Assembly (NCBI RefSeq): GCF_037811135.1
Contig: NZ_CP149130.1
Location: 4,145,001-4,209,000 of the forward strand
Source: Aeromonas rivipollensis
Lineage (GTDB): Bacteria > Pseudomonadota > Gammaproteobacteria > Enterobacterales > Aeromonadaceae
DNA length: 64,000 bases
Direction: 5' to 3'
Every line of letters begins with the position of its first letter. The stretch's first letter is position 1. Both the position numbers and the translations under genes were made by a program. The notes beneath the pieces are model-generated. The model ran no database searches and was not told the DNA's origin. It saw only the letters and a list, made by a program, of their open reading frames with translations. Below are positions 56,955 through 64,000 of the stretch, one piece after another.

Positions 56955-58631
56955 TTACTCATCGCGGCTGAAGAGGGCCTCGATGAAGTCGTTGGCAACG
57001 AAGGGACGCAGATCGTCGATCCCCTCGCCCACCCCTATATAACGGATCGGGATCTGGAACTTGTCGGCCACCGCGAAGATGACGCCGCCCTTGGCGGTCC
57101 CATCCAGCTTGGTGAGGGTGATGCCGGTCAGGCCCACCGCCTCGCTGAACAGCTTGGCCTGGCTCAGGGCGTTCTGGCCTGTGCCCGCATCCAGGGTCAG
57201 CATGATCTCGTGGGGCGCCTCTTCATCCAGCTTCTTCATCACCCGCACCACCTTCTTGAGCTCTTCCATCAGGTTGCTCTTGTTCTGCAGGCGACCGGCG
57301 GTGTCGGCAATCAGTACGTCAGCCCCACGGGAGCGTGCGGCCTCGATGGCGTCATAGATGACGGAGGCGGAGTCGGCTCCTGTGTGCTGGGCGATCACCG
57401 GAATGTTGTTGCGCTGACCCCACACCTGCAGCTGCTCGACCGCGGCGGCACGGAAGGTATCCCCCGCCGCCAACATGACGCTCTTGCCGTCGGCCTGGAA
57501 CTGCTTGGCCAGCTTGCCGATGGTGGTGGTCTTGCCGACGCCGTTCACGCCGACCATCAGGATCACGTAAGGCTTCTTGCTGGTGTCGATCACCAGCGGC
57601 TGCTCGACCTGAGTCAGCATGGCCCCCATGTCCTGCTTGAGCAGGCCGTAGAGCGCCTCGGCATCCTTGAGCTGCTTGCGATCCGCGTGCTGCACCAGCC
57701 CTTCGATGATACGGCTGGTGGTATCCACGCCGAGATCGGCGGTCAGCAGCTGGGTCTCCAGCTCCTCGAACAGCTCGTCATCGATCTTCTTGCCACGGAA
57801 CAGGCCGAAGAAACCGGAGCCGATATTCTCCCTGGTGCGCACCAGACTGCGCTTGAGGCGGGCGAAGAAGCCCTCCCGCTGCGGCTTCTCCTGGGTGTCG
57901 TCGTCCACCTTGGCGGCCAGGGGCAGGGCCGCCAGCGCAGCGGCCTCAGCCTCCATCTCGGCGACTAGGCGCAAATCTTCCGCTCGCTGGGCCTCTTTGG
58001 CGATACGGGCTTCCTCGGCAGCCTGTGCCTCGGCGGCAACACGAGCGGCTTCCGCGGCTTGTGCCTCGGCGGCAATGCGGGCGGCTTCGGCAGCTTCTGC
58101 CTCGGCGGCAACACGGGCGGCTTCCGCAGCTTGTGCCTCGGCGGCAACACGAGCAGCCTCCGCAGCCTCTGCCTTGGCGGCAACACGGGCTGCTTCCGCA
58201 GCCTCTGCCTCGGCGGCAACACGAGCAGCCTCCACAGCCTCTGCCTCGGCGGCAATGCGGGCAGCTTCGACGGCTTGTGCCTCGGCGGCAACACGGGCGG
58301 CTTCCGCGGCTTGTGCCTCGGCGGCAACACGGGCAGCTTCCGCAGCTTGGGCCTCGGCTTCGGCGGCGATCAGCGCCTCATTGACGATGACGGGCTCAAG
58401 TTCGGAGGCAGGTTCCTCCACCACCAGCGGGCCTTCGTCAGGGGTCGCCAGGGGCGCCTCGTGCGGTACAGCAGGGGCCTCGGTCAGGGAAACATCAGCG
58501 ACGGGAGCGGGGGCAGCGGTGGCCTCGGACTCGGCGACAGCCGGGGTGGCGTCAGGGGCCTGTGATTGGACGGCCTCAGCCTCTTCTTTCTTGCGGCCGA
58601 AACCCAGCCAGGAAAACAAACCTTTTGCCAT
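56955..58631 (-). CDS. ftsY: Signal recognition particle receptor FtsY
   Basis: SRP receptor GTPase (558 aa) delivering ribosome-nascent-chain complexes to the Sec translocon. The C-terminal NG domain is complete: [48 protein letters not shown], ending [10 protein letters not shown]. The N-terminal A domain carries about eleven 12-aa repeats ([12 protein letters not shown] type, residues about 88-206), making the protein longer than E. coli FtsY (497). It is the first gene of ftsY-ftsE-ftsX and divergent from rsmD. Confidence 0.97.
   Translation of the reverse strand: MAKGLFSWLGFGRKKEEAEAVQSQAPDATPAVAESEATAAPAPVADVSLTEAPAVPHEAPLATPDEGPLVVEEPASELEPVIVNEALIAAEAEAQAAEAARVAAEAQAAEAARVAAEAQAVEAARIAAEAEAVEAARVAAEAEAAEAARVAAKAEAAEAARVAAEAQAAEAARVAAEAEAAEAARIAAEAQAAEAARVAAEAQAAEEARIAKEAQRAEDLRLVAEMEAEAAALAALPLAAKVDDDTQEKPQREGFFARLKRSLVRTRENIGSGFFGLFRGKKIDDELFEELETQLLTADLGVDTTSRIIEGLVQHADRKQLKDAEALYGLLKQDMGAMLTQVEQPLVIDTSKKPYVILMVGVNGVGKTTTIGKLAKQFQADGKSVMLAAGDTFRAAAVEQLQVWGQRNNIPVIAQHTGADSASVIYDAIEAARSRGADVLIADTAGRLQNKSNLMEELKKVVRVMKKLDEEAPHEIMLTLDAGTGQNALSQAKLFSEAVGLTGITLTKLDGTAKGGVIFAVADKFQIPIRYIGVGEGIDDLRPFVANDFIEALFSRDE
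58012..58371 (-). repeat. 36-bp coding tandem repeats in ftsY
   Basis: About ten good units and one diverged unit of 36 bp, each coding for 12 residues (A-E-A-Q/E-A-A/V-E-A-A-R-V/I-A). There are no spacers, so this is not a CRISPR array. Confidence 0.9.
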
Positions 58632-58742
58632 CTAAAAAATACTCACTTCGTTGGCTGACTGCTAAGATAGCCGTCCCTCGGCGGGTCGGCATAAAAATGA
58701 ACCGCCTTATACTACCACTTTATTTTCTGACGACGAAACGCG

Positions 58743-59372
58743 ATGCCCAGAGTGAAATCCAGCCGTAACAGCCCGAGCAAGAGCCCGGCCCCCCAGGGGC
58801 GAGCGGGCGTGGTAAGAATCATCAGCGGCCAGTGGAAGGGCCGTAAACTACCGGTCAGGGATGTTGACGGACTCAGACCCACTACGGATCGCGTCAAGGA
58901 GACCATCTTCAACTGGCTGGCCCCCCATGTCCGCGGTGCCCGCTGCCTCGACCTGTTTGCCGGCAGCGGCGGCCTGGGGCTGGAGGCGCTGTCGCGCTAC
59001 GCCGAGCGGGTAACCCTAGTCGAGATGGACAAGGGAGCCGCCGATCAGCTCAGGAAGAACCTGGCCGCCCTCGGCAGTCAGCAGGGCGAGGTGATCCAGG
59101 CCGATGCGGTGAGCTGGCTGCAAGGCCCGGCCACCCCCTTCGATCTGGTGTTCCTGGATCCACCGTTTCGCCGCGAACTGCTGCCCCAGGTGTGCGAGCT
59201 GCTGGAGCTCCGCGGCTGGCTGGCACCGGATGCCCTCATCTATCTTGAACGGGAAAAGGAGATGAGCGATCTCCCCCTGCCTGCCAGCTGGCAACAGCTC
59301 AAGGACAAACAAGCGGGTCAGGTCTGCTACCAGCTCTATCTGCGGGACACCAAGGATGACGCCGCGGTTTGA
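58743..59372 (+). CDS. rsmD: 16S rRNA m2G966 methyltransferase RsmD
   Basis: Methylates G966 of 16S rRNA using S-adenosylmethionine, 209 aa. SAM-binding motif LDLFAGSGGLGLEALSR (about 62-78) and catalytic DPPF (FLDPPFRRELLP) are intact; the start RIISGQWKGRKLPVRDVDGLRPTTDRVKETIFNWL is typical. It is divergent from ftsY, as in E. coli. A degenerate copy of its last codons follows and overlaps the start of the next gene. Confidence 0.96.
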   Translation: MPRVKSSRNSPSKSPAPQGRAGVVRIISGQWKGRKLPVRDVDGLRPTTDRVKETIFNWLAPHVRGARCLDLFAGSGGLGLEALSRYAERVTLVEMDKGAADQLRKNLAALGSQQGEVIQADAVSWLQGPATPFDLVFLDPPFRRELLPQVCELLELRGWLAPDALIYLEREKEMSDLPLPASWQQLKDKQAGQVCYQLYLRDTKDDAAV

Positions 59373-59405
59373 ATGCCAGGCGGGAGGGGAAATAAACGAT
59401 TGCCA

Positions 59406-59506
59406 CTCCCTGTCAGCGTGGACAACAACAACTCAAGGACAAGCAGGCCGGTCAGGTCTGCTATCAACTCTATGTACGGGAGATAAGCGATGAAGCGGGT
59501 GTTTAA
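59406..59506 (+). pseudogene. Degenerate echo of the rsmD 3' end
   Basis: The copy encodes QQLKDKQAGQVCYQLYVREI then SDEAGV-stop, against QQLKDKQAGQVCYQLYLRDT then KDDAAV-stop in rsmD. Most base differences in the shared peptide are synonymous. Its stop lies 17 bases inside the yhhL-like gene, so the older rsmD overlapped its neighbour. Confidence 0.85.
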
Positions 59507-59804
59507 TCTATTGGCGATGGGTGTGCTGCTGTTCTTCTGGCTCGGCGTGGTGCTCGCCCTGCTGGGTACACTGCCGGGCAAACTGAACGGTTTCCTGCCG
59601 GTCTGCGGCGTCATAGTGATACTGATGCACTGGGTGCAGGCCAGCATGATCAAGGCCGCCTGCAAGCCCTACTTTGCCATCACCCGCCTCGAGTTCACCC
59701 AGGTGCTGATCTTCGGCGTGTTCGGCATGATGGAGATCCGCGCCAAGCTGCAGGCCATCATAGACGCCAGGCAGAGGGGAGAAACCCCGCCCCGGGCTGA
59801 CTGA
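59490..59804 (+). CDS. yhhL: YhhL-like DUF1145 inner-membrane protein
   Basis: A 104-aa membrane protein with about three transmembrane segments (LLAMGVLLFFWLGVVLALLG, GFLPVCGVIVILMHWVQA, FTQVLIFGVFGMMEI). It corresponds to YhhL of E. coli, which likewise follows rsmD. Function unknown. Its first 17 bases overlap the rsmD remnant, and no other ribosome site is apparent than the GGAGATAAGCG within that remnant. Confidence 0.85.
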   Translation: MKRVFNLLAMGVLLFFWLGVVLALLGTLPGKLNGFLPVCGVIVILMHWVQASMIKAACKPYFAITRLEFTQVLIFGVFGMMEIRAKLQAIIDARQRGETPPRAD

Positions 59805-59841
59805 CCCGAGACCGCCAGATCGAACCTGAAGGAGTGACCTG

Positions 59842-60207
59842 TCACTCCTTCACTTTTTTCCCCAGGCTGATGCCGAGCTTGATGGAGAGCACGGCGAGCA
59901 GCAGCAGCATGGCGATCAGGGAGAAGAAGTTGCTGCCAAGCTCGGGGTACTGCACCTTGAGCAGCGCCGTGTGCCCGAACACCCCGATGAAGAAGCAGAT
60001 CAGGATGCAGCTGGGGGTGTTGCCGACTATGGGCTCGTGGCGATAGTGCTGATAGAGCTGGTAGGCCGCCAGCAGCAGGGCAATCAGGGGGAAGAAGGAG
60101 AAGGGCACGACCGACTCGGTCAACACCGACAGGAAGGCATCACCGCAGATGCCGATGAGCAGGGCCAGCAACAGGGGCATCTTCGGGATCGCGTTCGATT
60201 CATGCAT
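59842..60207 (-). CDS. yijD: YijD-like DUF1422 membrane protein
   Basis: A 121-aa inner-membrane protein with four hydrophobic segments (MPLLLALLIGICGDAFLSVL, FFPLIALLLAAYQLY, CILICFFIGVFGHTALL, FFSLIAMLLLLAVLSIKLGI). It matches YijD of E. coli, which is co-transcribed with fabR, and here it follows fabR by 19 bases. Function unknown. ATG 60207 is preferred for spacing to AAGGA. Confidence 0.87.
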   Translation of the reverse strand: MHESNAIPKMPLLLALLIGICGDAFLSVLTESVVPFSFFPLIALLLAAYQLYQHYRHEPIVGNTPSCILICFFIGVFGHTALLKVQYPELGSNFFSLIAMLLLLAVLSIKLGISLGKKVKE

Positions 60208-60226
60208 GGGACTGTCCATCCTTGAC

Positions 60227-60847
60227 TTAAGAGAGAGATTCGCGGCGCTTGCGGTTCTGGACCTCGGCGCCCATGGCGATCATCCGCAACTGGCTGATGG
60301 TACGCTCCGACAGGGCCCGGCACTCCTCGGGGGTCATGTCGAGGGCGTCGGCACCGGCGCTGAAGACGATGGTGACCATGGCTTCGGCCTGGATGTAGGC
60401 CTCTTCCCTCGGCGCCTGCGTGGTCGCCTCCAGATAATCGGTCAGCTCGGCGATGAAGTGCTGGATCTCGCGAGCCACCGCCTGACGGAAGGCCGCCGAG
60501 GTGCCGGAGCGCTCACGGAGCAGCAGCCGGAAGATATTCGGATTGTTTTCGACGAATTCCATGAAGGTCTGCACCGAGGTGCTGATGACGCTGCCACCAC
60601 CGGCGATGCGCTGGCGCGCCTGGCGCATCAGCTGACGCAGGGTCAGGCCGCCCTCGTCCACCAGGGTCAGCCCCAGCTCTTCCATGTCGCGAAAATGACG
60701 GTAGAAGGAGGTCGGCGCTATGCCCGCCTCCCTGGCCACTTCCCGCAGACTGAGGTTGGAGAAACTGCGGTTGGCACAGAGTTGACTGAACGCCGCTTCG
60801 ATCAGCGTACGCCGGGTCTTTTCTTTTTGTTGCGCGCGAATACCCAC
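60227..60847 (-). CDS. fabR: Fatty-acid biosynthesis repressor FabR (TetR family)
   Basis: A 206-aa TetR-family regulator that senses acyl chains and represses unsaturated fatty acid synthesis genes. The helix-turn-helix [34 protein letters not shown] and the stretch [27 protein letters not shown] are nearly identical to E. coli FabR. GTG 60847 ([12 protein letters not shown]) is chosen by homology, with AGGTGA 8 bases upstream. It is divergent from a desaturase gene whose control region holds a FabR-like site. Confidence 0.94.
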   Translation of the reverse strand: MGIRAQQKEKTRRTLIEAAFSQLCANRSFSNLSLREVAREAGIAPTSFYRHFRDMEELGLTLVDEGGLTLRQLMRQARQRIAGGGSVISTSVQTFMEFVENNPNIFRLLLRERSGTSAAFRQAVAREIQHFIAELTDYLEATTQAPREEAYIQAEAMVTIVFSAGADALDMTPEECRALSERTISQLRMIAMGAEVQNRKRRESLS

Positions 60848-60961
60848 GAAAACAGTCACCTTGAGATTAGCGAGGCCAGATGATAACCCGAAGGCGGGGC
60901 CTGGATCAGGTTTGTCTCCGACTTTTTTACCATTGACCCGCATTCCGGCTCAATGGAGAAT

Positions 60962-60979
60962 AGTGGACAGCTGTTCGCT
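60962..60979. promoter_or_regulatory. FabR/DesT-like operator
   Basis: AGTGGACA-GC-TGTTCGCT, an inverted repeat matching at 6 of 8 arm positions and resembling FabR/DesT sites. It lies just downstream of a TTGACC-17-GAGAAT promoter candidate (60934-60962 region) and 17 bases before the desaturase ATG. Confidence 0.6.
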
Positions 60980-60996
60980 GAATGGAGCCGAGTGAA

Positions 60997-62115
60997 ATGG
61001 ACCGCCCCCCGATCATCATGACCAACACCCTGCTGTTCGCCCTCTCCGGGCTGACGGCACTGATTGCGGTACCCTGGTACGGCCTGACCCATGGCTATGA
61101 CTTCTGGCAATGGGGCAGCTTCCTGCTGCTGTTCTGCTACTGCGGCATCTCCATCACCGCCGGTTATCACCGGCTCTGGTCCCACAAGGCCTACAAGGCG
61201 CACCCCGCCCTGCAATGGATCTTCGCCATAGGCGGCGCCCTTGCCTTGCAAAACTCGGTACTCCACTGGTCGTCCGATCACCGCCGTCACCACCGCCACG
61301 TGGATGACAACCAGAAGGATCCCTACAGCGCGGGCCGCGGCTTCTGGTACTCCCACATCGGCTGGATGCTGCGGGAATACCAGCGCGAGACCTACCACGA
61401 CTACAGCAATGTGCGGGATCTGCAGAACAACGCCATCGTCGCCTTCCAGCACAGGCACTATCTGGCCTTGACCCTGGCCACCAACATCGGCATCCCGCTG
61501 CTGCTCGGCCTGATCCATGGGGATCTGCTCGGCATGCTGCTGCTGGCGGGGGTGCTGCGCATGGTGATGACCCACCACACCACCTTCTTCATCAACTCCC
61601 TTGCCCATATCTGGGGCAACCAGCCCTTCACCGATCGCAACAGTGCGCGGGACAACGGCATCCTGGCCTTCTTCACCTTCGGCGAGGGGTACCACAACTT
61701 CCATCACCTGTTCGAAAACGACTACCGCAATGGCATCCGCTGGTGGCAGTTCGACCCCACCAAGTGGCTGATCCGCACCGCCGCCTGGTGCGGGCTGGCC
61801 GGGGATCTCAGGTCCTGCCCGGAGGAGCGGATCGAGCAGGCCAGGCTGGAGATGCAGCTCAAACGTGCCCAGGCCAGGTTGCGCAAGGCAGAGGACAGGG
61901 AGCTGTGGCAGGCGCTGCTGCAGGAGGAGTACGACAAGCTGAGCCTGCAGATCCAGCACTACTACGCCAGCCGCAAGCTGCTGCTGGAGCAGCGCAAGCG
62001 CAAGGCGCTGGCCCGCTACGACAGGCTCAAGCTGCAGCTGGAGTATCGCAACCTAAGGGATGGCTTCCTCGTTGCCAAACGCAACTGGAGTCGCCTGCTG
62101 GCCGGCATCGCCTGA
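60997..62115 (+). CDS. Membrane delta-9 fatty-acid desaturase
   Basis: A 372-aa di-iron integral membrane desaturase that introduces double bases (C=C) into acyl chains aerobically. The three His boxes are intact: HRLWSH, HRRHHRH and HNFHH (GEGYHNFHH). About four transmembrane segments lie between them. A charged C-terminal tail (about 270-372) is rich in Lys/Arg/Glu and coiled-coil-like. The start at 60997 (MDRPPIIMTNTLL) has GGAG 9 bases before it; ATG 60982 or 61018 are alternatives. Its placement beside fabR suggests direct control of aerobic unsaturation. Confidence 0.9.
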   Translation: MDRPPIIMTNTLLFALSGLTALIAVPWYGLTHGYDFWQWGSFLLLFCYCGISITAGYHRLWSHKAYKAHPALQWIFAIGGALALQNSVLHWSSDHRRHHRHVDDNQKDPYSAGRGFWYSHIGWMLREYQRETYHDYSNVRDLQNNAIVAFQHRHYLALTLATNIGIPLLLGLIHGDLLGMLLLAGVLRMVMTHHTTFFINSLAHIWGNQPFTDRNSARDNGILAFFTFGEGYHNFHHLFENDYRNGIRWWQFDPTKWLIRTAAWCGLAGDLRSCPEERIEQARLEMQLKRAQARLRKAEDRELWQALLQEEYDKLSLQIQHYYASRKLLLEQRKRKALARYDRLKLQLEYRNLRDGFLVAKRNWSRLLAGIA

Positions 62116-62143
62116 GGGGACTGACCGCCAGACCTGATTGCCC

Positions 62144-62167
62144 AAGACCGCCCGCTGGCGGTCTTTT
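62144..62167 (+). terminator. Terminator after the desaturase gene
   Basis: A perfect 9-bp stem AAGACCGCC / GGCGGTCTT with loop CGCT, followed by TTC. Confidence 0.8.
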
Positions 62168-62591
62168 CATGGGCGTCTGGCAATCTTTTGGCATAAAAAA
62201 ATGGGGCGACATTCGCATGTCACCCCCTCGCAAATAGCATGTTCCATATTGGGATCCGGCAATAACGGGGCTGATGTGCGTCACGGGTTTCCGCTCCCGA
62301 TCCGCATCGCCAGCCAGAACACGCCGGCCGACCCACTCCCTTGCTGCCTTCACCCACACGGCAGACCAGCCGCCGTGTTTGTCCTTGCAACCGAAATACT
62401 ACGCAGTTAAATAAAATAAAAAACCGTTATATGCGGCCCTGTATGCAAGCAAGGAAGCGACATCAGGTTTCGCCTGTCGACATAAAGTGATTAAAAACAA
62501 TACGATAAAATCTCAATCCGGCTTTGGATGGCAAACGTTATCCTCGAAGGCGCACAAGGCTTTGCGAGATCTCGTACAAGCCGGGCTCCGT
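62168..62591. other. Gene-free region with AT-rich core
   Basis: About 420 bases without a convincing gene. It holds a strong minus-strand terminator (62195-62226), a CACGGC...GCCGTG hairpin near 62360, and an AT-rich stretch (62405-62435, 62481-62512) very unlike the flanking genes. It may carry a minus-strand small RNA, or simply the long trailer of the PLD-family gene. Confidence 0.45.
62195..62226 (-). terminator. Orphan minus-strand terminator
   Basis: On the minus strand GGGGTGACAT-GCGA-ATGTCGCCCC (10-bp stem with one G-U pair and a GNRA tetraloop) is followed by ATTTTTTT. The nearest upstream minus-strand stop codon is 366 bases away. Confidence 0.8.
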
Positions 62592-63845
62592 TCACAGCCA
62601 GGGGCGCAGTGGCAGCCAGTCGCTCAGTCGCGCCAGCAGGCGCCGCAGCGTCGAGGGAGGCGCCACCACGGGATGGACCGCCGCCCGTTGCCAGCCGCAG
62701 AGCCAGTGCCGCAGCTCGGCACAGAGCGCCGGGCAGCTCAGGTGCAGCATCAGCTCGGTGTTGAGCATCAGGGAGCGGGGATCCAGATTGAAGCTGCCGA
62801 GCAGCGCCTCCTCCTCCCCCATCAGGATCAGCTTGGCGTGCAGGCTGTGCGCCTCATCCGACAACTCGGCCAGCACTATGCCCTGCCGCTCCAGCCAGGG
62901 ACGGTGGCGCCGATAGACGCCATACACCAGGGGCACGTCTGTGCTGGCCAGGGAGTTGGTCAGGATTTCGATGCCGACCCCGGCCTGGCGCTGCCGCTTG
63001 AGATGGCGGCGCAGGCTTCGGGTCAGGATCAGGTAAGGACTCACCAACCAAAGCCCCCCCTGGTTGCCCGCCAGCTTGCGCCCCAGCCGGGGCGCCGTGG
63101 TCGGCCGGGAGATGAGCCCCTTGCCGGGCCTGTCAAACCAGCACTCTCCGACCCCCGGATGCCAACGCAGGGGGAGAGGCGCTTCATCAAACAGGCTGGC
63201 GGGCAGATCGTAGACCATGGCCACTGCCGGATCCGTCAGGGTCAGCAGGAAGTCGTTCACCACGCGGATCTCGGCGGGCAGCAGGGGGCGCCGCAACAGG
63301 CGCCGGATGGGGTGGCTCCAGCGGCTGCGCCAGAACAGCTCGAAGCCCTGCTCGGCCTGGCGGCAGAGGGGGCCGCGGCAGACCAGATCGAGATCGACGA
63401 AGTGAGGGGGCGCCCCCAGCCCGAAGTAACGATCGCCGATGTTGCGGCCACCGATCACCGCCTCGTGGCCATCCACCAGCAGCAGCTTGTTGTGCATGCG
63501 GTGGTTGATGCGGCGAAAGCTGAGCAGACCTTCCAGCAGCAGGGTCAGGGGGCGCCAGCCCCTGAGCCAGAACGGATTGAACAGCCGCACCTCGATGCCG
63601 GGCTCTGCCGCCACCACCTCGAGGAAGCGGTTGTCGCCGGCATAGAGATCATCGATGAGCAGCTGGACCCGGACCCCGCGCCGCGCCGCATGGAGCAACT
63701 CAGACAGCAGCAGCTTGCCGCTGCTGTCCTCCTCCCAGCTGTAATACTGGGCCTGGATCCGGCTGCGGGCACCGCGGATCAGCTGGCAGCGGGCCTTGAG
63801 GGCGGCGCCGGGATCGTCGAGCAGGGCAAATTCGGCGGGGATCAA
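62592..63845 (-). CDS. Phospholipase-D-family protein (ClsC-like)
   Basis: A 417-aa PLD-superfamily protein related to cardiolipin synthase ClsC and similar phosphatidyltransferases. The first HKD motif is intact (HNKLLLVDGHEAVIGGRN). The second reads HAKLILMGEEEALLGSFNLDPRS: His and Lys are present but Gly stands where the Asp of HxKxxxxD normally is. No signal peptide or obvious membrane segment. It starts at TTG 63845, with AAGGAG 7 bases upstream. A lipid role fits the neighbouring desaturase, but activity is uncertain. Confidence 0.82.
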   Translation of the reverse strand: MIPAEFALLDDPGAALKARCQLIRGARSRIQAQYYSWEEDSSGKLLLSELLHAARRGVRVQLLIDDLYAGDNRFLEVVAAEPGIEVRLFNPFWLRGWRPLTLLLEGLLSFRRINHRMHNKLLLVDGHEAVIGGRNIGDRYFGLGAPPHFVDLDLVCRGPLCRQAEQGFELFWRSRWSHPIRRLLRRPLLPAEIRVVNDFLLTLTDPAVAMVYDLPASLFDEAPLPLRWHPGVGECWFDRPGKGLISRPTTAPRLGRKLAGNQGGLWLVSPYLILTRSLRRHLKRQRQAGVGIEILTNSLASTDVPLVYGVYRRHRPWLERQGIVLAELSDEAHSLHAKLILMGEEEALLGSFNLDPRSLMLNTELMLHLSCPALCAELRHWLCGWQRAAVHPVVAPPSTLRRLLARLSDWLPLRPWL

Positions 63846-63916
63846 GGGTCATCTCCTTGTCATGAGACGGTGGCATAACCCAGACAACAGCCCCGATTGC
63901 GGCGTGTCAAGGAGCC

Positions 63917-64000
63917 GATGATGGAAGTGCGCGACCACCCCTACCTCAGCCAGAGACCCCAGGCCAGTCAGCCTGACCCCACTCCCGCCAGGCTGCTGAC
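63917..64000 (+). CDS. Start of an unidentified gene (3' end off window)
   Basis: An open frame from ATG 63917 or 63920 (MMEVRDHPYLSQRPQASQPD) with AAGGAG just upstream, divergent from the PLD-family gene. Only 28 codons are visible, so no family can be named. Confidence 0.5.

Noticed and set aside
58012..58371. CRISPR-like look of the 36-bp repeats
   Set aside because: The repeats are directly joined without spacers, are in frame and code for the FtsY Ala-rich segment.
62027..62359. A 110-codon minus-strand frame after the PLD-family gene
   Set aside because: It runs through a terminator hairpin and into the desaturase gene antisense; no ribosome site or plausible composition.

Overview
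The window is chromosomal DNA of a high-GC gammaproteobacterium, most likely Aeromonas. Three things point there: a complete MSHA pilus locus directly downstream of mreBCD-maf-rng-yhdP-nit-tldD, a hutC-hutI-hutG-hutU-hutH operon, and an rpoH/ftsX-ftsE-ftsY/rsmD-yhhL block. The assignment rests on gene order and protein resemblance only; no database was searched. There is no rRNA, tRNA, prophage, insertion sequence or CRISPR array.

Layout. 1-3677: metH (3' end off the window) behind a MetJ-type operator. 3.9-11.3 kb: mostly single genes (CPA1 antiporter, 58-aa ORF with a long leader, GNAT acetyltransferase, YpfJ-type protease, PP-loop enzyme, MHS-family symporter, MarC, 69-aa ORF). 11.4-22.5 kb, minus strand: tldD, nit, yhdP, rng, maf, mreD, mreC, mreB. 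22.7-40.1 kb, minus strand: the MSHA genes mshQ back to mshI, mostly overlapping or tightly spaced. 40.2-43.1 kb: a PLP-dependent desulfhydrase-like gene lies inverted between mshI and mshH (csrD-like). 43.6-46.4 kb: a CSS-EAL c-di-GMP phosphodiesterase and chaA. 46.6-52.9 kb: the histidine-utilisation operon with two HutC-type operators. 52.9-54.6 kb: carbonic anhydrase and rpoH. 55.1-58.6 kb: ftsX, ftsE, ftsY. 58.7-64 kb: rsmD, yhhL, yijD-fabR, a fatty-acid desaturase with a FabR-like operator, a phospholipase-D-family protein, and the start of one more gene.

The genes serve cell shape and division (mreBCD, ftsEX, ftsY), surface attachment and its c-di-GMP/Csr control (msh genes, CsrD-like MshH, EAL protein), histidine catabolism, heat-shock control and membrane lipid composition.

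The most unusual signal is a repeated pattern at gene ends. Short degenerate copies of a gene's own 5' or 3' end lie just outside the intact gene, often differing mainly at synonymous sites. They occur beside maf, mshG, mshM, mshH (weaker), chaA (twice), rpoH, ftsX and rsmD. Six of these pair up and bracket multigene blocks: mshG-mshE-mshN-mshM, mshH-EAL-chaA and rpoH-ftsX. I read them as scars of in-situ replacement of chromosomal blocks by divergent homologous DNA. Other points of interest are a candidate small RNA between ftsX and rpoH, an orphan minus-strand terminator near 62.2 kb, a possible attenuator before mshH, and several operators.
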